Source: Bradyrhizobium nivariense
GTDB lineage: Bacteria > Pseudomonadota > Alphaproteobacteria > Rhizobiales > Xanthobacteraceae
Assembly (NCBI RefSeq): GCF_029846715.1
Contig: NZ_JARVWW010000002.1
Coordinates: forward strand, 310,001-374,000
Length of the DNA: 64,000 nucleotides
Direction: 5' to 3'
Shown here: piece by piece, positions 52,734 through 62,542 of the stretch
Numbering within the stretch: position 1 is the stretch's first letter
Layout of the letters: each line of letters starts with the position of its first letter
The notes under the pieces: model-generated
The model's input: only the letters and a program-made list of their open reading frames with translations
Database searches by the model: none
Told to the model about the DNA's origin: nothing
Translations under genes and position numbers: made by a program

Positions 52734-53551
52734 CAGACCGCCTCCGCCGCTTGGGTGGACTGCGCATAGCCCTTCATGACCTCGTCCTTGAGCACGCTCC
52801 AGATCTCGCGATGAAGCGCATGGAACTCCTTGTCCAGCCGCACTTCAAAAATGTCGCGCGGGCGCGGCAAGCTCACGCGCCAGTCGCCGATGATGCGGGA
52901 GGACGGCCCCGCCGACATGATCACGACGCGGTCGGCGAGCGCGATCGCCTCTTCCAGATCATGGGTCACGAACAGCACGGCCTTGCGGTCGGCGTTCCAG
53001 AGGTCGAGCAGCAGATTGCCCATCACCTGCCGGGTCTGCGCATCCAGCGGCCCGAACGGCTCGTCCATCAGCAGGATCTTTGGATCGCGGATCAGCACCT
53101 GCGCCAGCGCCACGCGCTTGCGCTGGCCGCCCGAGAGCATGTGCGGATAGCGGTTGGCGAAGGCGCCCAAGCCGACCGAGGTCAGCCATTTTTGCGCCCG
53201 CGGCAGCGCCTCGCTGCGCGGCGTGCCCCTGACTTCGAGCCCGATCGCGACGTTGTCCAGCGCGGTCTTCCATGGGAACAGCGCATCGGCCTGGAACAGA
53301 TAGCCGGCATCCCGGTTCAGCCCGGCGAGCGGCTGGTTGAATATCTTGACACTCCCGGCAGCCGGCTTCAGCAGCCCGGCCGCGACGTTGAGCAGCGTCG
53401 ATTTTCCGCAGCCGGTCGGGCCGACGATGGCGACGAACTCGCCCTGTGCGACCGTCAGATGCGCCTTCTCCACCGCTGTATAGACCCGCCCGTCCCCCAG
53501 CCGGAACGCAACCTTGGCATCTTCCAGCGCCACAGCCATGGGCGTTGTCAT
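52733..53551 (-). CDS. ABC transporter ATP-binding protein, nitrate/sulfonate/taurine type
   Basis: 272 residues from the ATG at 53551; the longer frame to 53605 has no ribosome site. Walker A GPTGCGKST, the GYLFQADALFPWKTALDNVA segment, signature LSGGQRKR, Walker B ILLMDEP, switch FVTHDLEEA. It forms a two-gene unit with the permease 51948-52733. It is divergent from the betaine-type ABC gene at 53700. Confidence 0.93.
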   Translation of the reverse strand: MTTPMAVALEDAKVAFRLGDGRVYTAVEKAHLTVAQGEFVAIVGPTGCGKSTLLNVAAGLLKPAAGSVKIFNQPLAGLNRDAGYLFQADALFPWKTALDNVAIGLEVRGTPRSEALPRAQKWLTSVGLGAFANRYPHMLSGGQRKRVALAQVLIRDPKILLMDEPFGPLDAQTRQVMGNLLLDLWNADRKAVLFVTHDLEEAIALADRVVIMSAGPSSRIIGDWRVSLPRPRDIFEVRLDKEFHALHREIWSVLKDEVMKGYAQSTQAAEAV

Positions 53552-53699
53552 GTGTTCCCTCCGAACTTGGCCCGATGCCTTACCCGCTCGCGCGGCCAAG
53601 TTCAATCAAGCCGCCAAGCGTGGTACGCATGGCCTCGTCATCCCCTCCCACCCCGGGGCGGGTCAGCGCAGTGAGCCCCGCCCGATGCCATCCAGGCCG

Positions 53700-54467
53700 A
53701 TGATTGGCTACGCCCGCGTCACCAAGAGCTTCGGCCTGCTCAAGGCCGTGGACGATTTGTCACTCGACATCGCCGAGGGCGAATTTCTGGCCGTCGTCGG
53801 CGGCTCGGGCTCCGGAAAGACGACGCTGCTGCGGCTCGCCAACCGCCTGATCGAGGCGGATGGGGGCACGATCACGGTCGAGGGCGACGATGTGCAATCC
53901 GTCGATCCGGTCGCGCTGCGGCGCCGCATCGGCTACGTCTTCCAGAGCGGTGGGCTGTTTCCGCATCTGAGCGTCGCCGACAATATCGGGATCACGCCGA
54001 AGCTGTTGGGCGTGCCGGCGGCGGACATCGCTGCGCGGGTCGACGAGCTGCTGGAGCTCGTACAGCTCGACCGTGCCTCGCATCGCGACCGGCTGCCGGA
54101 TGCGCTCTCGGGCGGCCAGCGCCAGCGTGTCGGCGTGGCGCGGGCGATTGCGGCAGGGCCCCGCATCGTGCTGATGGACGAGCCATTCGGCGCGCTCGAT
54201 CCCCTCACCCGCGATGCGCTCGGCGACGATTTTCGCGAGCTGCACCGCAGGCTCGGCCTGACCACCGTGATGATCACCCACGACATGACGGAAGCGATTT
54301 TGCTGGCCGACCGGATCGCGGTGATGCGCAGCGGAAAGCTGCTCGCACAGGGCACACCGGCGGAGCTCTCGAAAAGCAGCGACGCCTACGTGCTGGAGTT
54401 GCTGCGCACGCCGCGGCGCCAGGTCGAACGATTGAACGCGCTGCTGCCACAGAGCGGGGCAGCATGA
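53700..54467 (+). CDS. ABC transporter ATP-binding protein, osmoprotectant type
   Basis: 255 residues from the ATG at 53700; an ATG at 53685 is in frame. Walker A GGSGSGKTT, Q-loop and RIGYVFQSGGLFPHLSVADNIG, signature LSGGQRQR, Walker B IVLMDEP, MITHDMTEA. The sequence resembles OpuCA/OsmV, the ATPase of glycine-betaine/choline importers, but it lacks the C-terminal CBS domains of those proteins. It is coupled to the next gene by a 4-base overlap. Confidence 0.9.
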   Translation: MIGYARVTKSFGLLKAVDDLSLDIAEGEFLAVVGGSGSGKTTLLRLANRLIEADGGTITVEGDDVQSVDPVALRRRIGYVFQSGGLFPHLSVADNIGITPKLLGVPAADIAARVDELLELVQLDRASHRDRLPDALSGGQRQRVGVARAIAAGPRIVLMDEPFGALDPLTRDALGDDFRELHRRLGLTTVMITHDMTEAILLADRIAVMRSGKLLAQGTPAELSKSSDAYVLELLRTPRRQVERLNALLPQSGAA

Positions 54468-56020
54468 GCCATTTCACCGATCCGCGCTGGGGCGAGGCGT
54501 TGGCGCATCTGCCCGACTATCTCGGCAACCACGTTCGGGTGAGTCTCGCCGCGCTCGCGCTCGGCCTGATCGTCAGCCTGCCGCTGGCGATCCTGACGCG
54601 CAACCGCCCGGCACCACGCGCCATCCTGCTCGCGCTCGCCAGCATCGTGCAGACCGTGCCGGGGCTGGCACTGCTCGCGCTGTTCTATCCGCTGCTGCTG
54701 CTCGCGGCCTCCGTGACGCTGGCCTGGTTCGGCGTCTCCTTCTCCGCTTTCGGCTTCCTGCCGGCGATGCTGGCGCTGGCGCTCTATTCGATGCTGCCGG
54801 TGCTGCGCAATGGCATCACCGGCCTCAACGGTATCGATCCCGCGCTGATCGAGGCTGCGAAAGGCGTCGGCATGACCGCACGGCAGTCGCTGGTGACGGT
54901 CGAACTGCCGCTAGCCCTGCCGGTGATGATGGCGGGAATCCGCACCGCCGCAGTATGGGTGATCGGCACTGCGACGCTGTCGACCCCGATCGGGCAGACC
55001 AGCCTCGGCAACTATATCTTTGCCGGGCTCCAGACCCAGAACTGGGTGTTCGTGCTGTTCGGCTGCTTTGCTTCGGCCCTGCTGGCGCTCGCCGTCGATC
55101 AACTGCTCGGCCAGATCGAGAGCGGCCTGCGCCGCCGCAGCCGCTTGGGTACGGCGCTTGGCGCGGCCGGGATCGCGGCGCTGGTCGCCGCAACGCTGGT
55201 GCCGACGATGGGGCGCTCGTCGCAGAGCTATGTCGTCGGTGCCAAGACGTTCGCCGAACAATATGTGCTGTCGGCATTGATGAGGGACCGCCTCCAGGCG
55301 GCCGGTGTTTCCGCCACCGCTCGATCCGGCCTCGGCTCGAGCGTGATCTTCGAGGCGTTGAAAGCCGGCGATATCGATCTCTATGTCGATTATTCCGGCA
55401 CGCTCTGGGCCAATCAGCTTCACCGCACGGACATCAAGCCGCGCGCGGAACTGTTGGCGGAGCTGAAAGCAACGCTCGCGAAGGAGAACATCACGCTGCT
55501 TGGTGAGCTCGGTTTCGAGAATGCCTACGCGCTGGTGATCCCGAAGAAGCGCGCGGAGGCGCTTGGCATCCGCACCATCGCCGACCTCGCCGCGCATGCT
55601 TCGTCCCTGTCGATCGCCGGCGACTATGAGTTCTTCTCGCGGCCCGAATGGGCGGCGCTGCAAAAGGCCTATGGCCTCTCGTTCCGCACCCAGCGCCAGA
55701 TGCAGCCGGACTTCATGTATGCGGCCGTCGCCAGTGGCGAGGTCGATGTCATCGCGGGCTACACCAGCGACGGGCTGATCGCGAAATACGACCTCCTGAC
55801 GCTGGACGATCCTAGGCATGCGATCCCACCCTACGATGCGATCCTGCTGCTGGCGCCGAAGCGCGCAGGGGACGAGCGGCTCAAGACGGCTCTAGATCCG
55901 CTGCTCGGCAAGATCGACATCTCCACCATGAGAGAGGCCAACCTGCGCGCCGCCGGCAACGATGCGAACTCATCGCCGGATGCGGTGGGGAAGTGGTTGT
56001 GGGAGAAGGTGGGCAAGTGA
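54464..56020 (+). CDS. fused permease and substrate-binding protein of a glycine-betaine-type ABC importer
   Basis: 518 residues. Residues about 1-225 are a permease with six helices (HVRVSLAALALGLIVSLPLAIL; EAA loop AAKGVGMTARQSLVTVELPLA). Residues about 245-518 are an OpuAC-type binding domain (YVVGAKTFAEQYVLSALMRD, GSSVIFEALKAGDIDLYVDY, MQPDFMYAAVASGEVDVIAG). The fusion puts the receptor on the outer face beside the channel. Such OpuABC-like fusions are known in other bacteria. With the ATPase upstream this is a complete two-gene importer, probably for betaine, choline or a related osmolyte. Confidence 0.9.
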   Translation: MSHFTDPRWGEALAHLPDYLGNHVRVSLAALALGLIVSLPLAILTRNRPAPRAILLALASIVQTVPGLALLALFYPLLLLAASVTLAWFGVSFSAFGFLPAMLALALYSMLPVLRNGITGLNGIDPALIEAAKGVGMTARQSLVTVELPLALPVMMAGIRTAAVWVIGTATLSTPIGQTSLGNYIFAGLQTQNWVFVLFGCFASALLALAVDQLLGQIESGLRRRSRLGTALGAAGIAALVAATLVPTMGRSSQSYVVGAKTFAEQYVLSALMRDRLQAAGVSATARSGLGSSVIFEALKAGDIDLYVDYSGTLWANQLHRTDIKPRAELLAELKATLAKENITLLGELGFENAYALVIPKKRAEALGIRTIADLAAHASSLSIAGDYEFFSRPEWAALQKAYGLSFRTQRQMQPDFMYAAVASGEVDVIAGYTSDGLIAKYDLLTLDDPRHAIPPYDAILLLAPKRAGDERLKTALDPLLGKIDISTMREANLRAAGNDANSSPDAVGKWLWEKVGK

Positions 56021-56042
56021 TCGGTGCGCCGCGCGTCACTAA

Positions 56043-56141
56043 AGCATGATCCGGAAAAGTGCGAAGCGGTTTTCCGAAAGATCATGCTCAAACAACAACC
56101 TAAAGCGCGATGATGATTCATCCACATCTCATCGCGCTTTA
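56043..56141. repeat. paired intergenic palindromes (AGCATGATC and TAAAGCGCGATGA types)
   Basis: First element: AGCATGATC (56043-56051)...GATCATGCT (56080-56088), with GGAAAA/TTTTCC inside. Second: TAAAGCGCGATGA (56101-56113) and its exact complement TCATCGCGCTTTA (56129-56141). Both are sequence types I associate with many Rhizobiales intergenic regions. They lie between two convergent genes and likely fold as hairpins that end transcription. Confidence 0.75.
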
Positions 56142-56144
56142 GCG

Positions 56145-57857
56145 CTAGAGCCCCCTGATCATCCCCGCATTGATCAGCAACCGGTTCAGCCGGCGCGCTT
56201 CGGCCCCGTCCTTGCAACCGTAGAAGATGCCCTTGCAGCGGAGCATGATCGCCTTCTGCTCGGCGAAGGACGGATCGAGCGGAATGCCGGCGGCTTCCTG
56301 GATGACCAGCGGCAGATACGGGCCGTCGACCGTGTCCATCACGGCCTCGCTCTTCACCGGCTCGAAATTGACGGCGTCGATCGCGTAATAGGTCGCGTAG
56401 AGACGCGGATCGTAGGCGTCGAGCTTCTTGCCGAGAGCGCCCTCGTCTAACCCAGGCTCGAGGATACCAGGCGCGAATTCCGGCTGGTGATCACCGTAGC
56501 GCACGATCAGGAAGGGCTCGCCGGGAAAACTTTTCTTCAGGCCCGCGAGGAAAGCCTTGTACTGCTCGGCGCTCATCGCCTGCCGGCGCAGATATTCGTC
56601 GATGGACGGCACATTGCCCGGTGCGCGCCAGTTCGGCAGCAGATCCGGGCGGAAGCGCGTCTCCCAGGGGAAATGATTGGCGCCGAGATAGATGAAGGTG
56701 AACAGCGGCTTGTTCGGCGTCCGCTCACCCATCAACCGGAGCGCCTTGTCGTAGAAGAAGCTATCCGGCTCGACATCCTTGGCGCCGAGATCCTTGGAGT
56801 CGAGGAAGCGTTCGACGCCGGTCGTTATCTGGAAGCTGCGCGCGGCCATGAAGCCGCCATTGGCTGGATAGAGCGACATCGTATCGTAGCCGCAGCGGCG
56901 CAGCGCCAGCGGCAGGCCGCGCTCGACACGGCCTGTTGCGATGCGCGTCACGAAATAGGCGAAGCGGCCGAACGAGCGCGAGGAAAGGCCCGCCAGCACG
57001 TTGTATTCGGTGAACCAGCTCGGCCCGCCATTGCTCTCGGCCAGAAACGTGCGCTGCCTGCCGTCCCAGGATTTGAAGTGGCTGCCATAGCCTTGCGGCA
57101 CCTTGATGCCCTGCGCGGCGCGGATGTCGAAGCTCGACTCATCATGGACCATGATGATGTTCGGCCGGCGGCCCGCGGGGTGGCAGGCATCGACCAGCGG
57201 CATGTTGAGCCGTTCGTTGGTCGCCGCGGCCGACTCCATGAAGCCGTATTGCGCGAAGTCGGAGACCGCGCTGACGCCGGAGCGGAAGAATTTCGAGAGA
57301 TATCCGTCGTCGTAATAGCCGCGCCAGGCCTCGTCCGGATGATAGAGCGAATAGCCGACCAGTGCGGCAAGGCAGGCGAGCATCGAGGCGAGCGCCGGTA
57401 GCCTACGGATGCGAAACGGATCGAGCCACCACAGCGCATACATCAGCGGCAGCGTGACGAGGCCGGCCCCGATCACCGACCAGCGCAAATTCGGGAAGAT
57501 CGTGAACAGGAACGCCACCGTGTCGCGGTCGATCATCATCAGGTCGATGAAGTTGACCGTCATCTGGACGACGTCGTGCTTCAGCCGCGACAGCAGCACC
57601 AGCACCACGACCAAGGTCAACGATAACGCACCCGACAGTGCCGGCCGCCGCAACAGCGTGATCCAGAAGAAGTTGAGGATGCCCCAGGCCAGCACGAAGG
57701 AGAGCCGCGCGCCGAAATCCGTCTCGGTCTCGTACATCAGTACGAGCGCTGCGAGATGGGGCGCTGCAACCGCGAGCAGCCGCCAGACGCCGAGCGCGGC
57801 GACGCTCGCCAGCACGGCGGTGGCGGCAGAAGGACCTGGATTGGGCGCGGACGCCAT
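56145..57857 (-). CDS. membrane-anchored sulfatase/phosphoglycerol-transferase-like protein
   Basis: 570 residues from the ATG at 57857; the longer open frame upstream has no clear ribosome site. Four or five N-terminal helices (about 15-180) precede an exported sulfatase-fold domain (about 230-540): PNIIMVHDESSFDIRAA (catalytic nucleophile region), GPSWFTEYNVLAGLSSRSFG, FTFIYLGANHFPWE and VRYGDHQPEFAPG (metal-binding Asp/His). The layout is that of LTA-synthase or OpgB-like phosphoglycerol transferases that modify envelope glycans. Substrate and donor unknown. Confidence 0.85.
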   Translation of the reverse strand: MASAPNPGPSAATAVLASVAALGVWRLLAVAAPHLAALVLMYETETDFGARLSFVLAWGILNFFWITLLRRPALSGALSLTLVVVLVLLSRLKHDVVQMTVNFIDLMMIDRDTVAFLFTIFPNLRWSVIGAGLVTLPLMYALWWLDPFRIRRLPALASMLACLAALVGYSLYHPDEAWRGYYDDGYLSKFFRSGVSAVSDFAQYGFMESAAATNERLNMPLVDACHPAGRRPNIIMVHDESSFDIRAAQGIKVPQGYGSHFKSWDGRQRTFLAESNGGPSWFTEYNVLAGLSSRSFGRFAYFVTRIATGRVERGLPLALRRCGYDTMSLYPANGGFMAARSFQITTGVERFLDSKDLGAKDVEPDSFFYDKALRLMGERTPNKPLFTFIYLGANHFPWETRFRPDLLPNWRAPGNVPSIDEYLRRQAMSAEQYKAFLAGLKKSFPGEPFLIVRYGDHQPEFAPGILEPGLDEGALGKKLDAYDPRLYATYYAIDAVNFEPVKSEAVMDTVDGPYLPLVIQEAAGIPLDPSFAEQKAIMLRCKGIFYGCKDGAEARRLNRLLINAGMIRGL

Positions 57858-58051
57858 CGACGACACGCAACTGCTGGTCCGGCACGGTGATGCCGAGCCG
57901 GCTGACCGGGCCTGCGGCGTTCGGCGCAGCCGGAAGGCCTGCGCCGTGTCATAAAACTGTAATTGAACGGTCACGCACAAGCAACGCGTGTCGCGGTCCA
58001 ACCTTCGCTTAATGTTAGTGATGAGCGAATGGGTCGCATGGGCCAGCCACG

Positions 58052-58705
58052 CTAGGCTTTGGCGATGCCCGCGATGAACAGGTCGATGACCCCCTCCGCC
58101 ATCCGCTCGATCTCGCCCTCCTCCACGCCCCAGCGTGGAAAGTGGCCATCGAGATTCATCCGGGCGAAACCGTAGACCAGGGCGCGGCCGGCGATCTGGA
58201 TGCGCTTGAGGTCGGCCGACCGCAGCAGGCCCTGCCTTGCCGCCTCAATCAGTATTCCCTCGGTCAGCGCGATCAATTCGGCATTATCGCGCGTCAGCTC
58301 CGCCGAGCTGCCATGGGCGAAATAGCGCCCGGTGGAGATGATCTCGAAATGCGCGGGATTGCGCATCGCCCAGCGCAGGTAAGCGAGGCCGAAGGCGCGG
58401 AAGCGGCCAAACGGGTCGGCGGCCGGTGCCCGTTCCAGCGCCACCTCGATCTCGGCACGAAAGCGCCGCTGCGCCTCCTCGGCCACCGCTGACATGAGCG
58501 CGTCGCGGTTGGGGAAGTGCCGGAACGGTGCCCCCGGCGAAACCGCAGCCCGGCGTGCGGCCTCGCGCACCGAAATTTCGGCCCCCTCCGCCGCCAATTG
58601 CAGGGCAGCATCGATCAACACGCGGCGGAGGTCGCCATGGTGATAGGGCCGGGCTTCAGAGGTGTTGCGGCGAGCGCGCGGCTTGGCCGGTTGTCGGGCG
58701 GGCAT
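58052..58705 (-). CDS. TetR family transcriptional regulator
   Basis: 217 residues from the ATG at 58705; in-frame ATGs exist at 58720 and 58762. A basic N terminus is followed by the TetR DNA-binding region: HHGDLRRVLIDAALQLAAEG, ISVREAARRAAVSPGAPFRH, FPNRDALMSAVAEEA. The C-terminal ligand and dimer domain is WHG-like (AHFEIISTGRYF, GILIEAARQGLLR). Two palindromes at 58734-58752 and 58776-58794, between this gene and the divergent membrane protein, are the probable operators. Confidence 0.92.
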   Translation of the reverse strand: MPARQPAKPRARRNTSEARPYHHGDLRRVLIDAALQLAAEGAEISVREAARRAAVSPGAPFRHFPNRDALMSAVAEEAQRRFRAEIEVALERAPAADPFGRFRAFGLAYLRWAMRNPAHFEIISTGRYFAHGSSAELTRDNAELIALTEGILIEAARQGLLRSADLKRIQIAGRALVYGFARMNLDGHFPRWGVEEGEIERMAEGVIDLFIAGIAKA

Positions 58706-58733
58706 ACAGCTTCCTAGCATCACCCGAACGTGA

Positions 58734-58752
58734 ATGTAAGCAGTGATTACAC
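58734..58752. promoter_or_regulatory. TetR operator candidate 1
   Basis: ATGTAAGC-AGT-GATTACAC, an imperfect palindrome (6 of 8 arm positions) of the same design as the perfect one 42 bases further on. It lies 29 bases before the TetR start and probably mediates autoregulation. Confidence 0.6.
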
Positions 58753-58775
58753 CATTGACCACGCAGCCAAGCGAA

Positions 58776-58794
58776 ATGTAATCGATGATTACAT
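58776..58794. promoter_or_regulatory. TetR operator candidate 2
   Basis: ATGTAATC-GAT-GATTACAT, a perfect 8-bp inverted repeat with a 3-base centre. The size fits TetR operators. It sits just before the ribosome site GGAGG of the gene at 58811. Confidence 0.7.
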
Positions 58795-58810
58795 AATGGA
58801 GGAAATTGCC

Positions 58811-59431
58811 ATGTCACAACGCCAAAGCTGGTTTGAAGGCTGGCGTCTGCTTGCCGCCCTCTCCTTGAGCCTGATCGTCCTGAGCCTGTGGATCGCCTCA
58901 ATGCGGCAGTTCGAGGTCGAGGGCGTAAGGATGGTGATACGCTTCACGGCGCGAAGCTCGCTGCTACTGCTCTGCCTTGCCTTCGGTGCCGCGGCACTGG
59001 CGCGACTGTGGCCAAATGCCTGGACGCGCTGGCAGTGCCGCAATCGACGCTATCTCGGCTTGAGCTTCGCCGCCTCCCACGCCATTCACGCGGTTGCGAT
59101 CGTCGCGTTCGCCAGGATGGATCCGACCGGCTTTGCCGAGGCCACCTCGGCAGCCTCCTACATCTTCGGCGGAATCGGCTATGCCTTCATCATCGCCATG
59201 AGCGCGACCTCGTCCGATCGCACCGCCGCGCTGCTCGGACCGCACGCCTGGCGCGCGCTGCACTTGACAGGCGGATACTATCTCTGGTTCCAGTTCATGG
59301 TGTCGTTCGGCAAGCGCGTGCCGGCGATGCCGCTCTATGCCGCGTTCCTCATCCCGCTGATCGCCGTGATGACGCTGCGCTTGGTCGCGATGGCCGCTCG
59401 TCCACGCGGACGGACGGCCGCGGCGAGCTGA
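58811..59431 (+). CDS. ferric-reductase-like transmembrane protein
   Basis: 206 residues from the ATG at 58811, with GGAGG upstream. Five or six helices. The haem-ligand-like His residues are in SFAASHAIHAVAIV (H-x-x-x-H) and HAWRALHLTGGYYLWFQFM, the pattern of cytochrome b-type ferric reductase-like domains such as MsrQ/YedZ. It has no NAD or flavin domain, so a partner reductase would be needed. It is divergent from and probably repressed by the TetR protein. Confidence 0.8.
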   Translation: MSQRQSWFEGWRLLAALSLSLIVLSLWIASMRQFEVEGVRMVIRFTARSSLLLLCLAFGAAALARLWPNAWTRWQCRNRRYLGLSFAASHAIHAVAIVAFARMDPTGFAEATSAASYIFGGIGYAFIIAMSATSSDRTAALLGPHAWRALHLTGGYYLWFQFMVSFGKRVPAMPLYAAFLIPLIAVMTLRLVAMAARPRGRTAAAS

Positions 59432-59438
59432 ACGTGGG

Positions 59439-60290
59439 TCAGCCCTGTGGCAGCAGCCCGAGACGCTTGGCGATGATGCGGTCGACCACGCGCTTGGGCA
59501 GCGTGGCCGTCATCAAATGTCGCATCCGGTCCGGCGTGATCTGGTAGCGAACCCTTGGCCTCTCAGCCGTGAGCGCCTCGAAAACAACCTCGGCGATCCG
59601 CTCGGCCGGCAGCCCAGTCTCGCCGAGCTTCATCATGAACGCCATGACCTTGTTCAGCGCCGGCAGATAAGGCGAGTTCTGGTAGACGGAGAGATCGATC
59701 TGCTCGGCCTTGCTCCAGATCGGCGTCTTCACCGCGCCGGGGGCGACGATGATGACGTCGATGCCGAACAGCATCAGCTCGCGGCGCAAGCTTTCCGATA
59801 GCCCCTCGATGGCGTGCTTGGAGGTGCAGTAGGGCGCCGACAACGGATTGCCGTTCTTACCCGCGACCGAGCTGATCATCACGATCCGTCCCTTCGGCCC
59901 CTTCAGCGACTGGTCGGCGCCGAGCAGCGGCCCGAAAGCCTGCGTTGCGATCACGGGGCCGATGACGTTGATGTCCATCTGGCGACGGAAATCATCGGCC
60001 GACAATTCGAGCACCGGGCCGGCGACGGCGATGCCCGCATTGTTGACCAGACCGGCCAGCGTCTCGCCGCCCAGCGCCTCGCGCACCTCTCGTGCGGCGG
60101 CCAGCACGGCAGCCTCGTCAGTGACATCGAACAGCAGCGGTGTGAAATTGGCGCCGAACTCACCCTTGAGCCGATCGGCATCGGCCTGCTTGCGGACACT
60201 GCCGAACACGCGGTAGCCGCGCCCGATCAGGAATTTCGCAATGGCCCAGCCGATGCCGGTGGACGTGCCGGTGACGACGACGGATCGCAT
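59439..60290 (-). CDS. SDR family oxidoreductase
   Basis: 283 residues: TGTSTGIGWAIAKFLIGRGY cofactor loop, LVNNAGIAVAGP, MISSVAGKNGNP (catalytic Ser) and PYCTSKHAIE (catalytic YxxxK). A classical retinol-dehydrogenase-like SDR with a longer C-terminal part. The gene is convergent with 58811-59431, with 7 bases between the stops. The substrate is unknown. Confidence 0.9.
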   Translation of the reverse strand: MRSVVVTGTSTGIGWAIAKFLIGRGYRVFGSVRKQADADRLKGEFGANFTPLLFDVTDEAAVLAAAREVREALGGETLAGLVNNAGIAVAGPVLELSADDFRRQMDINVIGPVIATQAFGPLLGADQSLKGPKGRIVMISSVAGKNGNPLSAPYCTSKHAIEGLSESLRRELMLFGIDVIIVAPGAVKTPIWSKAEQIDLSVYQNSPYLPALNKVMAFMMKLGETGLPAERIAEVVFEALTAERPRVRYQITPDRMRHLMTATLPKRVVDRIIAKRLGLLPQG

Positions 60291-60629
60291 GGTCTCTCCC
60301 CCCTTGAGTTCCCGCGATCATGTAGGAGAAAGGTGCCGGGGCGCAATGCCGTCCAACGCTCAAGGAGACGTCGCAGGTGTCAGTTCTTAAGATGAAGCGA
60401 GGCGCGATCGTCGCGACGTGAGATTGAGTGCACCATGACAATACGGATGAAGAGCCGAATCCTCGAGCCTGAAGACGCTGGGCTTTTGGGGATCGCGAGC
60501 GTCTGAAAAATTCTGAAAAACAACGCGAGACCAAGAATGTGGTTTAAGCGTCAGTCCTTCGTACTCAGGGAGTACTTTAGCTCGCGAAGAATTTGAATGA
60601 AGCAGCAATGCTTCGCGCGAGACGAAAAG
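60291..60629. other. intergenic region rich in GCGAG/CTCGC motifs
   Basis: 339 bases between the SDR start and the ilvC terminator. It contains many copies of GCGAG and its complement and short palindromes (GTACTCAGGGAGTACTT). I see no gene; it probably contains the SDR promoter near 60300-60400. Confidence 0.4.
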
Positions 60630-60658
60630 AGCGAGACCGCTGGTTGCGATCTCGCTCG
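60630..60658 (-). terminator. Rho-independent terminator of ilvC
   Basis: On the minus strand: GAGCGAGA (60658-60651), loop of 13 bases, TCTCGCTC (60637-60630), followed by TTTT. It lies about 110 bases after the ilvC stop. A second hairpin (60728-60748, GCGGCGTA/TACGCCGC) and a third (60691-60717, GCGAGCGAA/TTCGCTCGC) precede it and may stabilise the 3' end. Confidence 0.7.
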
Positions 60659-60765
60659 AATATAGTCGCGAAGGTTTAAGAAGTGGTTTGGCGAGCGAAG
60701 CTTGTGTTTTCGCTCGCGTGTCCTGACGCGGCGTAAGCGATACGCCGCATCCGGATGACCGCGAC

Positions 60766-61833
<1,068 letters not shown>

Positions 61834-61932
61834 TCAGTCAGGTCTCGGACGGTGAAATTTGCGGATTTCGGGGGCTGTCTAGAGCATTTTCGGCCCCCTG
61901 GGAAACCCGTTTCTGCATGGAAAACTGCGGCA

Positions 61933-62541
61933 TCATGCATCCATGAAGACGGGGAAGAGGGACGCCAGCAGCAGGATCGCCATCAGGATATTAAAGGCGC
62001 GGACCAGTCGCACGGAGGTCAGGACCGGCCGCAGTGCGGTGCCGAAGAAGGCCCAGACCACCGTCGAGACCGTGCCCACGAGCAGGCTGATCAAGGTCTG
62101 GATCGCGATGTTGAGCGGGAATTGGGCGATGGCCGCATAGGCGGTGATGGTGCCGATCACGATCACCCAGCCCTTTGCGTTGATCCATTGGAACATGGCG
62201 GCGCCCAGGAAGGTCATCGGGCCGCGGCCATCCCCCTCGCCGGGCTTGGCCGGGCCCGAGAAAGCGATCACGGCGGCCAGGTAGAGCAAGTAGGCGGCGC
62301 CGGCATATTTCAAAATGGTCTGCAGGATCGGATAGGCCAGGAACACGGTGCCGAGCCCGAGGCCGACTGCTGCAACCATGAAGGCGAAGCCGATGACGAC
62401 GCCGGCGATGTGGGGGATGGTGCGCCGGAAGCCATAGGTCAGCCCCGAGGACATCAGCATGATGTTGTTCGGCCCAGGCGTGAAATACATCACGGCCATG
62501 AAGGCGAGGAAGGCATACAGCAGCGACTGGGACATGCTCAC
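61933..62541 (-). CDS. LysE family transporter
   Basis: 202 residues, six helices. N-terminal FLAFMAVMYFTPGPNNIMLM is the LysE/RhtB motif (TPGPN). The remaining helices include HIAGVVIGFAFMVAAVGLG and AMFQWINAKGWVIVIGTITA. The family exports amino acids or related small molecules. The gene is 2 bases downstream of the EamA gene and shares its direction. Confidence 0.9.
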   Translation of the reverse strand: MSMSQSLLYAFLAFMAVMYFTPGPNNIMLMSSGLTYGFRRTIPHIAGVVIGFAFMVAAVGLGLGTVFLAYPILQTILKYAGAAYLLYLAAVIAFSGPAKPGEGDGRGPMTFLGAAMFQWINAKGWVIVIGTITAYAAIAQFPLNIAIQTLISLLVGTVSTVVWAFFGTALRPVLTSVRLVRAFNILMAILLLASLFPVFMDA

Positions 62542-62542
62542 C

